From: Adiantum capillus-veneris
Lineage: Eukaryota; Streptophyta; Polypodiopsida; Polypodiales; Pteridaceae
Direction of reading: 5' to 3'
DNA length: 64,000 bases
NCBI GenBank assembly: GCA_014529385.2
Contig: CM043961.1
Coordinates: 12,802,978-12,866,977, forward strand
The position numbers were made by a program, and so were the translations under genes. Below, one piece after another: positions 1 to 11,246 of the stretch. The first letter of the stretch is position 1. Each line of letters opens with the position of its first letter. The notes under the pieces are model-generated. The model was not told where the DNA came from. It did no database searches and saw only the letters and a program-made list of their open reading frames with translations.

Positions 1-98
1 ATATATTATATGGACTTTGACTCTTATGCTCACCTCTTCCAGCATGAGCGACATGAATTTATGTATGCTCAACTCTCCAACTTGAGCTTATACCTATT

Positions 99-531
99 AG
101 CTAGACTCATAGACCACAGAAAAATATTAACTTGAAGCTTGGGTCTGACACTTTGCTCATTTAGTGGCTTACCTGCCCGACTCTAGACTCTTATGCCATG
201 TAAGATTAATGGCGACTTGGACTCACCTGATCGCGGCCTGAAATCCAATTCCATATGCTTTCGATGTTTAGGCCTTTCTCGTTAGTTTCTGTTTGAGATG
301 CCATGTTGTCCAATAGCTAGACTCATAGACCACAGAAAAATATTAACTTGAAGCTTGGGTCTGACACTTTGCTCATTTAGTGGCTTAGCTGCCTGACTCT
401 AGAATCTTATGCCATGTAAGATTAATGGCGACTTGGACTTACCTTGATCGCGGCCTGAAATCCAATTCCATATGCTTTTGATGTTTAGGCCTTTCTCGTT
501 AGTTTCTGTTTGAGATGCCATGTTGTCCAAT
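99..531. repeat. Tandem duplication, two units of about 216 bp
   Basis: The sequence starting AGCTAGACTCATAGACC at 99 recurs at 315, and the block ending CCATGTTGTCCAATA at 315 recurs at 531. The two units differ at only a few bases, so the duplication is fairly recent. The second unit overlaps the end of the H ORF at 399. Bases 1-98 hold nothing else I recognise. Confidence 0.85.
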
Positions 532-1954
532 ACATTGGCATATATCTGCTCTTCATTCCTTGGTAGCAAATTGTGGTCGCTTGATGAAACAAGTATTGAT
601 GTTGAAGCATTGGTTGATGAAGTCTTCTTCTTCCAGATAGTGTTCTTCAAAACTGTGACCTCCGCATTTATCGTTGCTTTCTTTTTGTTGTTAAGAGGCT
701 GTAAAGGAGTTGTGTATCTTTCTTGTTGTTGAGCCTCAATCGCGGATTTTGGAACCCACATTGTTCTTGGGCCTAGTGTGATCTCCTTTTCCACTTGCCT
801 TGTTTCTTCTTTGACTTGATGGTACCTTGTCTTTAATTTCCAAATATGGCTGTTACTTTTGTAAAAGCCTTGCTCTTGTAGTAATTGACGAGGGATCCAT
901 CTATAGGTTGTAGTACTATTGGGTGTAGTGGGTGGCTGCTCTTGATTTCTTGATGTTTCTTGCTTTTCCTGGGTGATTCCTTGATAAGCTACTACCTTAG
1001 GTAACCAGATTTGAAAATTACCCTCATAGAATCCTTGTGCTTCGAGTAACTCGACTAGAATGAATCTTTGGACTTGCTTGGAGGGGATCTTCACTTGACT
1101 TTGTTGGGTAGTCTGGTAGAATTTTGATTTCATTACCCAGACTTGTCGTATGGTTTGTCCAGTGGAAGACCTTCTCTTTTTCTTTTTGTACCTGTCCTTT
1201 CTCTTGGTTGAGTTATGTGATTGACGTTGACGGCTTTGTTGATTCCTATCTGAGTGGTTGTCATGGGATAGATATCGCCAGGCTGTTATCTTGGGCTTGT
1301 TAACCCAAACATCTGAATTTCCTTTCTTGTAGCCTTGTGCAATAATTGACTCGCTTGATGTGATCCATCCTGTTATCATTGCTTGTTGAGGTTGTTCATG
1401 TGATTGTATCCAAATTGGATCACTAACTTTAATCTGTGCCTTGGATACTAGCACTTGGTTGACCTGTTTTGACTTCCTTTGGAGACTTTCGAGCGATGGA
1501 AACTTCGGTTGATAGACTTTTTGCTTGGGTTTCCATTGTTTTGTTGATGGTTTGGCTTTTGATGTAGAGGCTTTGTCTTGAACTTGCATTGGCTGGACTA
1601 GAGACTGTGGGCTTACTTTAGCTTTGCCTTTTTCAATATCCAAGAATAACTGAACTGATGTAGGCTTGACCTCTGTTGCCACTTGATAGCTTGTCGTGAT
1701 GACCATTGTTGAAGATTCAGGCTCGTCTTCAAAGACTTGTGCCCATGGCTTGGACAAAATCAAGTGTGTTCCCATTTGTCGAGAATCTACCACCAAGAAT
1801 TTTTCCTTGACATTCTGTGAGTGTAGTTGGAGAGTAGCATCTGCAATCCCCATACTTATAACATCTACTTCAGGTGAGATATTTACCTTTATCTGAATAT
1901 CATAAAGCTTTGGCTTACCTAGAAGTAACCACATGCCATATGACATGACATTAG
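399..1954 (-). pseudogene. Element H 3' ORF: second protease-like domain plus W-P-K/QGFY repeats
   Basis: This is the part of the H 3' ORF left of copia-1. With the copia and one TSD copy removed (8451 bp, a multiple of three) it is in frame with 10406-10604, so the ORF was open when copia-1 landed. The first 85 residues look like a retropepsin-type domain: a start with NVMS..MWLLLGKP, then a strand ending QMGTHLILSKPWAQ, comparable to ILGRPF in the first H protease. Residues about 145-460 carry a degenerate repeat, roughly W-I/V-P-K...L...QG(F/Y)..N..(I/V)W..K, clearest near residues 207-237, 308-336 and 363-391. Residues 260-275 are very lysine/arginine rich. Function unknown. Confidence 0.6.
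1950..1954. repeat. TSD ATTAG, left copy (copia-1)
   Basis: ATTAG directly precedes the copia-1 LTR start TGTTGGAATT. The same five bases follow the far LTR at 10401-10405, so the two outer LTRs belong to one integration. Confidence 0.9.
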
Positions 1955-2181
1955 TGTTGGAATTAGGGTTGCAGAGAAACACACACAACTTGGAGAAGAC
2001 AAAGGAAGCTCAAGGCACACAATAGAGAGTGTGTTACTTAGTGTGCAATGGAAAGATCGATAGCCCTAGAGTGATGGGCGTATTCACAATGCATGGGGGA
2101 AAAAACCTCCTAAAGAGGGAAAAAATGCCCCGGCGGTCCTAGTGTGTTCACACACATCACTACCACATGTATATGGTAACA
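1955..2181 (-). repeat. Copia-1 3' LTR
   Basis: Plus-strand termini are TGTTGGAATT and GGTAACA, i.e. TGTTACC...TTCCAACA in element orientation. The adjacent minus-strand CCAGAGGGGATT (2182-2193) is the likely polypurine tract, which identifies this as the 3' LTR. Confidence 0.9.
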
Positions 2182-2256
2182 AATCCCCTCTGGAGTGATG
2201 CGGTGAACGAGAGCTGGCACATGAGTAAAGGGAAGTTCCATGCCTTGAGGACAGGA

Positions 2257-4910
2257 TCAGTCCACAAAGGGGAGTAAGCCCAAAGCTTTGCGGAAAGCTT
2301 CAAGCTTCTCACGAGACAATGCCTTTGTGAAAAGATCTGCAAGGTTGTCCTGTGTTGGCACATAAGCCAAGCTGATCTCTCCTGCTGAGAGCCTCTCCCT
2401 GACATAGTGGTAATGCACCTCAATGTGCTTTGTGCGAGCATGAAAAACTGGGTTCCTCGCAACTGCCAATGCACTCTAACTGTCAGTGTAGATAGTGTTG
2501 GCATTGTCCTGTCCAACACCCAAATCAGCCATAAGGCATCTGAACCATACACACTCAACCGTAGCTGTGAAGACAGCCCTGTACTCAGCCTCACAACTCG
2601 AAGTGGCCACAGTAGGTTGCTTCTTGCTCAACCATGATATACATGAACTGCCAAGCATGAAACAAAAACCACTTGTGGACACTCGCGTGTCAAAACAACC
2701 AGCCCAATCTGAGTCCGAAAAAGCATGTAAGTCTGGCAGCAATGATCCCCCCTTGGGATAAAACAAGCCAAGATGTAAAGTGCCACTAAGGTAGCGGAAA
2801 ATCCTCTTGACAGCCTGCCAATGCTTAGACCCTGGACTATGCATAAATCTGCTTACCTGTGAAACTGCAAACTGAATATCTGGCCTCGTGTTGCATACAT
2901 AAATGAGGCAGCCAACAGCAGTTTGGTAAAGAGTGACATCAGCAGGATCGCCAGCATCATGTACACTCAACTTCAAACCTGTTTCCATGGGAGTGGCAAT
3001 AGGTTTGCAATCCTCAAGTCCAAACTTACATAGCAATGTCTCTATGTAACTTTTCTGACACAAGGCAATACCACCATCACACTGCTTAAACTGTATACCC
3101 AAGTAATGATGCAACAGCCCCAAATCTTTCATCTTGAAAGTAGCATTCAAATCAGCCTTAAATTCAGCTATATGTCTCTCATTTGGTCCAGTGATCAGCA
3201 AATCATCAACATAAAGAACCACGATGAGAAATACTTCACCCTCACGCTTTACATACAATGTGCTTTCTGTTGGACTGTTACGAAAGCCTTGTTTGACCAA
3301 ATGAGTGTCAGCTTTCTCATACCAAGCACAAGGAGATTGCTTCAACCCATACAAAGCCTGGTTACATTTGCACACTTTGTCCTCTTGTCCTTTTATGACA
3401 AAACCGCGAGGCTGCGTTACATAAACTTCCTCAAATATTTCACCATTCAAGAAAGCAGTAACAATGTCTGATTGATGTACATCCCAACCAAAATGAGCTG
3501 CCAATGCACATAGAAAACGCACAGTAGTCATACGACAAGTGGGAGCAAAAGTCTCTTCATAATATATGCCTTTTTGTTGTGCATAACCCTTTGCAACAAG
3601 TCGAGCCCTATGGCGATCAATCTCACCATCCGGTTTGCGTTTCAACTTGTAAACCCACTTCGTACCAATGGCCTTTTTGCCAGGAGGCAAATCACATAAA
3701 GTCCATGTGTCATTTTCTATAAGTGCATCATATTCTGATTGCATGACAGCCATCCAATTTTCTGAATTATGTGCTTCATCAAAAGACAGAGGCTCCTCAA
3801 CATCATGTAAACTAGACACAGCCAAAGCATAACAATCTGATGCATAAGATTCATGGCGAGAGCCTGAACGAGTATGACTAGACAAAGGTGCATCCAATTT
3901 ACTGTCACGCAAAGTGTGCACCAGCCATTTTGGCATATCTCTAGCCTGCTCATTTTCAGCCCTTTCCTTATCAAATACATCATGTACATCTGCATCAGTA
4001 ATAGGCTAATCTGTAACATTTTCAGAAACCCCCATAGGCTGTACATTTGCCTCATTGGAACTTACATTCGTATTTCCACCACTGAAAAGAGGCAACAAAG
4101 TGTCATAAATGTCCTCTGAGCTTACATTACTGTCTCTAGTACATGACAGCAAGGGCTGAACAGAATCTTCCACAAACACTACATCCCGAGAAACCAGAAT
4201 ATGTTTTGTTTGCGGATGATACAACCTGTAACCTTTGCTTTCAGCACTATAACCAACAAAAATACATTTGACAGCCTTATCATCCAATTTTCTGCGCTGC
4301 ACTTGTGGCACCAAAGCATATACCAAACAGCCAAAAACACGCATGTGCTCAATAGAAGGCTTTCTATCATGCCATGCTTCATATGGAGTAATAGACTGCA
4401 AAGCTTTCGTAGGACACCTGTTAAGTACATAAGTGGCACACATGATGGCCTCAAGCCAAAAAGAATGCGGCAAAGCTTGACTTTTGACCATATATCGTGC
4501 CATTTTCGTCAGTGACCTGTTTTTCCTCTCAGCAACACCATTTTGCTGAGGTGTATAAGGCATTGTACATTGGTGTTTTATCCCACGACTAGCCAGAAAT
4601 GCATTAAATTCATGAGACATATACTCCCCCCCTCGATCGGAACGGAGGGTGCCCATAGTACATTTCGAGACATTTTCAGTCATAGCCAGAAATTGTTTGA
4701 AGCACATAAAAACTTCGACCTTCGCTTTAAGCGGAAATATGCCTGGAGTAATCATCAATGAAAGTCACGAAGTACAGGTAATTGCCCAAGGACGGAGTTT
4801 GCATGATCCTACAAACATCACTATGCACAAGCTGCAACCTGCATGTGGCCCGAACTGAACCATCCTTTGGAAACTTAGAACGCTGCATCTTACCCAAAAT
4901 ACAGCCTTCA
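2257..4910 (-). pseudogene. Copia-1 pol 3' part: integrase core, RT, RNase H
   Basis: From 4758 to 2257 one frame runs through integrase (LRSDRGGEYMS, PQQNGVAERKN), a linker, RT (DVHQSDIVTAFLNGEI, YVDDLLITG) and RNase H (DSDWAGC, SSCEAEYRA), ending FTKAL...FVD. It is interrupted by amber codons at 4006-4008 (linker) and 2476-2478, the latter inside an RNase H motif where copy B reads DSQS. An 8-bp deletion near 4740 shifts the frame of the integrase N-part, which continues to 4910, where the copia sequence stops at the insertion junction. The RT core itself looks intact and is the best preserved RT in the window. Confidence 0.9.
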
Positions 4911-5236
4911 TGCAAAATTGCTCTGACTCCCGTGTACAAAGAACATAAATCTTCCATTTAAGAAATGCATTTCCACGTAGAAATTCAAAAATGGACTTGG
5001 TTGAGGGCTACTCCATGAAGTAAAAAAAGTTGCATCATTTAGAGCAATAAATTGTAGATTGATCTTAGAACTTATTGATTGCAAATAAGGGTCTTCTTGT
5101 TGCGCTTCCTTAATTCCTTCAAGCAAATTTTTCTCTAGTATAATAAGATTCATATTGTTCATAATGCGAGATAATGCATCGAACAACAGTATCCTTGCCC
5201 TTTTTGTACATAATTTCCATGTGAAATTTTGCCATC
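4911..5236 (-). pseudogene. Transplanted fragment of element I (RNase H-integrase linker)
   Basis: A minus-strand reading frame beginning MFDALSRIMNNMNLI is identical to the one at 33689-33967. It matches the Ty3/gypsy stretch where RNase H ends (A-D-A-L-S-R type) and the integrase zinc domain begins. It ends with CCATC (5232-5236), the left TSD copy of copia-C, directly before an LTR. Confidence 0.85.
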
Positions 5237-5463
5237 TGTTGGAATTAGGGTTGCAGAGAAACGCACACAGCTTGGAGAAGACGAAGGAAGCTCAAGGCAC
5301 ACAATAGAGAGTGTGTTACTTAGTGTGCAATGGAAAGATAGATAGCCCTAGAGTGATGGGCGTATATACAATGCTCGGGGGCAAAACCCTCCTAAAGAGG
5401 GAAAAAATGCCCCGGCGGTCATAGTGTGTTCACACACATCACTACCACATGTATATGGTAACA
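5237..5463 (-). repeat. Internal copia LTR copied from copia-C
   Basis: A 227-bp LTR carrying the copia-C variants (AAACGCACACAG, GATAGATAGCC, CTCGGGGGCAAAACCC) rather than those of the outer copia-1 LTRs. Flanks are CCATC on the left and pol on the right, with no matching right TSD, so it is not a separate integration. Confidence 0.9.
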
Positions 5464-5538
5464 AATCCCCCCTGGCGTGATGCGGTGAACGACAGCTGGC
5501 ACATGAGTAAAGGAAAGTGCCATGCCCTGAGGACATGA

Positions 5539-8196
5539 TCAGTCCACAAAGGCGAGTAAGCCCAAAGCTTTGCGGAAAGCTTCAAGCTTCTCATGAGACA
5601 ATGCCTTTGTGAAAAGATCTACAAGGTTGTCCTGTGTTGGCACATCAGCCAAGCTGATCTCTCCTGCTGAGAGCCTCTCCTTGACATAGTGGTAATGCAC
5701 CTCAATGTGCTTTGTGCCATCATGAAAAACTAGGTTCCTTGCAAATGCCAATGCGCTCGGATTGTCAGTGTAGATAGTGTTGGAAATGTACTTTCCAACA
5801 CCAAAATCAGCCCCATAAGGCGTCTGAGCCATACACACTCAACTGTAGCTATGAAGATTGCCCTGTACTCAGCCTCACAACTTGAAGTGGCCACAGTAGG
5901 TTGCTTCTTGCTCAACCATGATATACATGAACTGCCAAGCATGAAACAAAAACCACTTGTGGACACTCGCGTGTCAAAACAACCAGCCCAATCTGAGTCC
6001 AAAAAAGCATGTAGTCTGGCGGAAATGATCCCCCTTGGGATAAAACAAGCCAAGATGTAAAGTGCCACTAAGGTAGCGGAAAATCCTCTTGACAGCCTGC
6101 CAATGCTTAGACCCTGGGCTATGCATAAATCTGCTTACCTGTGAGACAGCAAGCTGAATATCTGGCCTCGTGTTGCATACATAAATGAGGCAGCCAATAG
6201 CAGTTTGATAAAGAGTGACATCAATAGGATCGCCAGCATCATGTACACTCAACTTCAAACCTATTTCCATGGGAGTGGCAATAGGTCTGCAATCCTCAAG
6301 TCCAAACTTACATAGCAATGTCTCTATGTAACTTTTTTGACACAAGGCAATACCACCATCACACTGCTTAAACTATATACCCAAGGAATGATACAACAGC
6401 CCCAAATCTTTCATCTTGAAAGTAGCATTCAAATCAGCCTTAAATTCAGCAATATGTCTCTCATTTGGTCCAGTGATCAGCAAATCATCGACATAAAGAA
6501 CCACAATGAGAAGTACATCACCCTCACGCTTTACATACGATGTGCTTTTTGTTGGACTGTTACGAAAGCCTCGCTTGAACAAATGAGTGTCAACTTTCTT
6601 ATACCAAGCACGAGGAGATTGCTTCAACCCATACAAATCCTTCTTACATCTGCACACTTTGTCCCTTGTCCTTTTATGACAAAACCACAAGGTTGCGTTA
6701 CATAAACTTTCTCAAATATGTCACCATTCAAGAAAGCAGTAACAATGTCTGATTGATGTACATCCCAACGAAAATCAGCTGCCAATGCACATAGAAAACG
6801 CACAGTAGTCATACGACAAGTGGGAGCAAAAGTATCTTCATAATCTAAGCTTTTTTGTTGTGCATAACCCTTTGCAACAAGTCGAGCCTTATGGCAATCG
6901 ATCTCACCATCCGGCTTGCGTTTCAACTTGTAAAGCCACTTGGTACCAATGGCCTTTTTCCTAGGAGGCAAACCACATAAAGTCCATGTGTCATTTTCTA
7001 TAAGTGAATCATATTCTGATTGCATGGCAGCCATCCAATTTTTTGAATTATGTACTTCAACAAAAGACAGAGGCTCCTCAACATGTAAGCTACACACAGC
7101 TAAAGCATAACAATTTGATGCATAAGATGCATGGTGAGAGCCTGAACGAGTACGACTAGACAAAGGTGCATCCAATTTATTGTCACGCTAAGTGTGCACC
7201 AGCCATTTTGGCATACCTCTAGCTTGCTCATTTTCAGCCCTTTCCTCATCAAGTACATCATGTACATCTGCATCAGTAATAGGCTAATCTGTAACATTTT
7301 CAGAAACCCCCATAGGTTGTACATTTGTCTCATTAGAACTTACATTCGTATTTCCACCACTGAAAAGAGGCAACAAAGTGTCATAAATGTCCTCTGAGCT
7401 TACATTATTGTCTCTAGTACATGACAACAAGGGCTGAACAGAATCTTCCACAAACACTACATCCCGAGAAACCAGAATATGTTTTGTTTGCGGATGATAC
7501 AACCTGTAACCTTTGCTTTCAGCACTATAACCAATAGAAATACATTTGACAGCCTTATCATCCAATTTTTTGTGCTGCACTGGTGGCACCAAAGCATATA
7601 CCAAACAGCCAAAAACACGCATGTGCTCAATAGAAGGCTTTCTATCATGCCATGCTTCATATGGAGTAATAGACTGCAAAGCTTTCGTAGGACACCTGTT
7701 AAGTACATAAGTGGCACACATGATGGCCTCAAGCCAAAAAGAATGCGGCAAAGCTTGACTTTTGACCATATATCGTGCCATTTCCGTCAGTGACCTGTTT
7801 TTCCTCTCAGCAACACCATTTTGCTGAGGTGTATAAGGCATTGTACATTGGTGTTTTATCCCACGACTAGCCAGAAATGCATTAAATTCATGAGACATAT
7901 ACTCCCCCCCTCGATCGGAACGGAGGGTGCCCATAGTACATTTCGAGACATTTTCAGTCATAGCCAGAAATTGTTTGAAGCACATAAAAACTTCGAACTT
8001 CGCTTTAAGCGGAAATACCCATGTATGCCTGGAGTAATCATCAATGAAAGTCACGAAGTACAGGTAATTGCCCAAGGACGGAGTTTGCATGGGCCTACAA
8101 ACATCACTATGCACAAGCTGCAACCTGCATGTGGCCCGAACTGAACCATCCTTTGGAAACTTAGAACGCTGCATCTTACCCAAAATACAGCCTTCA
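5539..8196 (-). pseudogene. Second pol 3' part in copia-1 (copied from copia-C)
   Basis: Encodes integrase core (DDYSRHTWVFPLKAK, LRSDRGGEYMS), RT (DIVTAFLNGDI, YVDDLLITG) and RNase H (DSDWAGC, SSCEAEYRA), ending FVD at 5539. It shares with copia-C the amber codons in the integrase-RT linker (after SENVTD and before RDNK) and in RT (GI-stop-FKQ near 6373). It also has its own 1-bp deletion near 6663, where copia-C has one more C, and further frameshifts in RNase H. Non-functional. Confidence 0.88.
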
Positions 8197-9825
8197 CAAA
8201 CATGTTTTGACAGGTGCTTCAAGAGGCGGCAAAGAAGCAACCATATCAGATTTCTGCAAACGCAGCAAACTGGCAAAATTCAGATGACCAAAACGTGCAT
8301 GCCAAAGTTTTGCATCTGAAATAGCCCTTGAATCTACAATAGCATTTGTAAAATTTTGTCCACACTTGTCATACAAAGTGAGCTTATACAGCCCACGGCA
8401 CAGAAGCCCAGATGCAACAATTTCATCACCAAAACTGAGATCATGAACTGTACATCTGTCATCCACAAATTTGACTACAAGTCCAAGTCTAGCAAGTGCG
8501 GATACAGATAAGAGATTCTTCTTGATCTCAGGTACATAAAGTGCATCAACAAGTGTGAAGGAACTACCATTAGCAGCAGTGAGCACAATCTTTCCAACTC
8601 CGTGAACTGGATTAGAGGCGTTGTTGGCACAAGTGACTGAATTCCCATGAGGGACAAACTCAAGAGAGGTAAACAATTCACGATGTGAGGTAATGTGCTT
8701 TGTAGCACCACTATCGAAATACCACACATGTGAAGTTGCAGCAACAACTGACAAGCATGCATCATGGACAGCAGGATTGTAAGTGCACTCTGCGCTAAAA
8801 GCCCATTCTGCATCAACATCAGCAACACAGTCTCCTTTCACAGAAGACTCAACAATGGCTGCATTTGTAGTGGAACCAACATTTGCAGTGGAACCACCCT
8901 CTTTCTTCTTAGCCTCTTTGGCCTTCAACTTAGGACACGACTTGATCAAGTGATCATTGGCTTTACAATAATGGCAACGCATCTTATTTTTGCCCTTATC
9001 ACCAGAATTTCCAGACGAATTGCTACCAGCAGAAGCATTAGGAACATAATTTTTGCCACTCGCAGCAGAACCATAAGATGTGGCTGCATTACTGTTACCA
9101 CCCTTTCTTTGAGAATTAATAAAAGCCTGTTCAACTGCACGCTGCCTAGTCCTGTTTTTTCTGGAAAGTGACTCTTGCAACAGCAATGTGCATAATGCAT
9201 CAAACTTGACAACTTCAGGATTTCCTTGGGTCATCGGTCTCCAAGTACTAGCAAAAGTCTGGTAGGAATCTGGTAAGGCATCAAGAACAGTCTGCACCAG
9301 GGAACTGTCTGAAATGACTTCACCTACAGAAATAAGTTGCTCATTGATATCCTTGACACTAGCAATGAAAGTGTCCATATCATCTTCCTCATGCATAATC
9401 TTCGACTCCAGCTCTTTACGCAACAAAGTAATTTTAGCCTCATTGCGGCTTGCATAAAGACCTGCTAAAATATCCCAAGCCTGTTTTGTTGATTTTGCTG
9501 AATGGATGTGAGGAACAATGGTGCGCTTCACAGACAATGCAATCAATGTATGAGCTTGCGCATCCTTAACATCCCAACGAGCTTGTTCTGCCGTAGGCAA
9601 AACAACTCTAACAGCTGCAATCCTTGCAGCAAGACCTGCAACATCCTCAACATCGCCTACATCCTCAGAACCAGGACGTACATCAATGCCCTGCACAATG
9701 CTCCAGACAACCTTTGACACAAGAACATGTTGCATCATATAAGCCCACATAGGGTAGTTGTCCCCATCCAACCTGTCCTCAGCAGCAAACATCTTGAACA
9801 CATCTGTGTTGTTGTTGTCAGCCAT
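8197..9825 (-). pseudogene. Copia-1 gag, protease and integrase N-terminus
   Basis: Starts at the ATG at 9825 (MADNNNTDVFKMF). The upstream in-frame ATG at 9912 lies in the leader and is less likely. Residues ~1-230 are the UBN2-type copia gag (DGDNYPMWAYMMQ). Then come a zinc knuckle C-x2-C-x4-H-x4-C (CHYCKANDHLIKSC), a protease with WYFDSGATKH, and the pre-integrase GKMQRSKFP zinc region. The frame is open through gag and protease, the best preserved gag of the three copies. It is broken by one extra T in a T-run at 8202-8206, where copies B and C have three T's. Confidence 0.88.
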
Positions 9826-10159
9826 GGTAAATGTTGCACCTGATGTGAAAAATGTCCGAAAATGGGAACAACCTGTGCTGTATAGCACAAACCGTAGAAG
9901 ACTGTAAGGCACCTGTTATGCAGAAAACGGCACTGACAGAAATTCTACACAAAATGACGAAATAGCCTTTGCAGTACTGCCTGTAGTGGAAACGGAGGTC
10001 GAAATGAGCCCAAATCAAAATTTTGAGCAGACCAAGCTCTTCGAGCTTGCCCAAAATTTTTATCGACCTGCGAGCGCTCGCCAAACCTCACTGAAATCGG
10101 AGAACGTGAGCAGGCATGTGCTGGAGCGGCTGGCGACTAAGCCCGGAAGGACGTGACCT

Positions 10160-10171
10160 GCTCTGATACCA
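10160..10171 (-). other. Copia-1 primer-binding site (tRNA-iMet)
   Basis: Minus strand reads TGGTATCAGAGC, the standard plant iMet primer complement, 2 bp from the 5' LTR. Confidence 0.9.
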
Positions 10172-10173
10172 AT

Positions 10174-10400
10174 TGTTGGAATTAGGGTTGCAGAGAAACA
10201 CACACAGCTTGGAGAAGACGAAGGAAGCTCAAGGCACACAATAGAGAGTGTGTTACTTAGTGTGCAATGGAAAGATCGATAGCCCTAGAGTGATGGGCGT
10301 ATATACAATGCACGGGGGAAAAAACCTCCTAAAGAGGGAAAAAATGCCCCGGCGGTCCTAGTGTGTTCACACACATCACTACCACATGTATATGGTAACA
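10174..10400 (-). repeat. Copia-1 5' LTR
   Basis: 227 bp, plus-strand termini TGTTGG and GGTAACA, followed by TSD ATTAG (10401-10405). A TATATAC on the minus strand near 10299-10307 is a plausible promoter TATA box and is conserved in most LTRs of this family here. Confidence 0.9.
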
Positions 10401-10405
10401 ATTAG

Positions 10406-10630
10406 TCGTGGAATTTGCATCAATTTCTGCCATAAAATTCATCTTGACTCCGTCTTGTGCACTTAGCAAAAAGTTGATCTTCTTTGGTACTAGATTGCCT
10501 GTGTTCTCTTGAGTGACTTGAGCAATCTTTGGCCTAGACTCCTTGTCGTCTTCTTCTTCATTGTTCACACTTGTGAGTTCATCTGTGTGTTCCTGTAGAG
10601 TCATAGGCTCTTCTTCCTTGACTTCAACTG
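10406..10630 (-). pseudogene. Element H 3' ORF, part right of copia-1
   Basis: An acidic stretch (NEEEDDKESRPK) leads into a short segment NFLLSAQDGVKMNFMAEI and then a D-A-N-S-T-T-N motif at the position of a retropepsin active site. Copia-1 was inserted just after this motif. The frame continues at 1954. In the first H protease the equivalent motif is LDSGAGIA, so the catalytic DSG is replaced by DAN here. Confidence 0.55.
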
Positions 10631-10693
10631 TTGAAATGTCACCAATAGTGTCTGAACTTCCTGTACTTGTTGCACCTCTTCTTTGATTGATTC

Positions 10694-11161
10694 CTAGTCT
10701 TCATATTGCTCGTTTGTAGGCGTTGGACCTGAAGTATCTTCTTTGGATCTTAGCCCTTCTTCCTGCAACTTTGCTTCGTTGACTTGCGGCTCCTCCTTTG
10801 TACTATGCATTCGAGTTGGACAGTTTGGAATCAAGTGTGTTATCGCACACTGATCGCAAAGAGCACCTATTTCTATATGACCAGTATTCGGGCTAGGTAT
10901 CTGGTTTTCTGTTATCCCCATAGCTGATAACCCTGTTTTGAACTTTTCTTGTGCAATGTTTTGTAGTGGTTCACTTTGTGTCGTGTCATCCTGCGGTGGG
11001 GATGTGTGCTCATGCACGTGCTTTGATTGATCATGAGTAAGTGATGGCTTTATTTCCATACTGGGTTGTACTCCAATCTCTTGAGAGTGATCATTGATAT
11101 GTGAAGTAGGGTTAGACACACTTACTTCTTGACTCGTAGCTATTCCACTTGTTTGGTTCAT
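10694..11161 (-). pseudogene. Element H ORF fragment with zinc-knuckle-like motif
   Basis: A 155-residue hydrophilic, Q/S/T-rich stretch with C-x2-C-x3-H-x4-C (CDQCAITHLIPNC). This closely resembles the second, decayed half-knuckle of H gag (CNEYAATHMILDC), suggesting the two arose from one duplicated module. It is out of frame with its neighbours on both sides. No known function beyond possible nucleic-acid binding. Confidence 0.5.
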
Positions 11162-11246
11162 CTCCTCTGCATTTGGTTCTCGCGGTAGTGTGTAAGCTAC
11201 TTCATTGGTTGAGAATTCTTGAGAGATAAAATCTGGGTAATAGAAT

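Larger units (their letters stand above)
4911..8196 (-). other. 3286-bp insertion in copia-1, copied from 33692-36977
   Basis: Base for base this block matches 33692-36977 at a constant offset of 28781, with about 19 substitutions and two compensating 1-bp indels counted by hand (~0.6%). It starts inside element I sequence, crosses the TSD CCATC and the left LTR of copia-C, and ends inside integrase. The left edge is a 3-bp TCA overlap (4908-4910). The right edge is CCTTCA at 8191-8196, the same point at which the left copia-1 part breaks off (CCTTCA, 4905-4910). Beyond 8196 divergence from copia-C jumps to about 4%. Confidence 0.9.
1955..10400 (-). mobile_element. Copia-1: Ty1/copia element with a 3.3-kb internal insertion
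   Basis: Outer LTRs (1955-2181, 10174-10400) are 227 bp each, share private variants (AAACACACACA, GATCGATAGCC, GGGGGAAAAAAC) and are flanked by ATTAG, so they are the original pair. By hand they differ at about five bases (~2%). The element should be about 5.16 kb; it is 8.4 kb because 4911-8196 is an insertion that duplicates an LTR, pol and foreign flank. Read without that block, the order on the minus strand is LTR, iMet primer site, gag, protease, integrase, RT, RNase H, polypurine tract, LTR. Stops and frameshifts make it non-coding today. Confidence 0.9.

Noticed and set aside
2407-2761. Plus-strand frames inside copia pol (also at the matching places in copies A, B and C)
   Set aside because: Antisense shadows of RNase H and RT; they recur in every copy because the DNA is repeated.
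4911-5236. A separate small gene between two copia parts
   Set aside because: It is an exact copy of element I sequence at 33692-34017 carried in with the insertion.
5237-10400. A second, independent full-length copia inserted next to copia-1
   Set aside because: Its flanks do not match (CCATC left, ATTAG right), the two LTRs carry different diagnostic variants, and identity to copia-C drops sharply at 8196.
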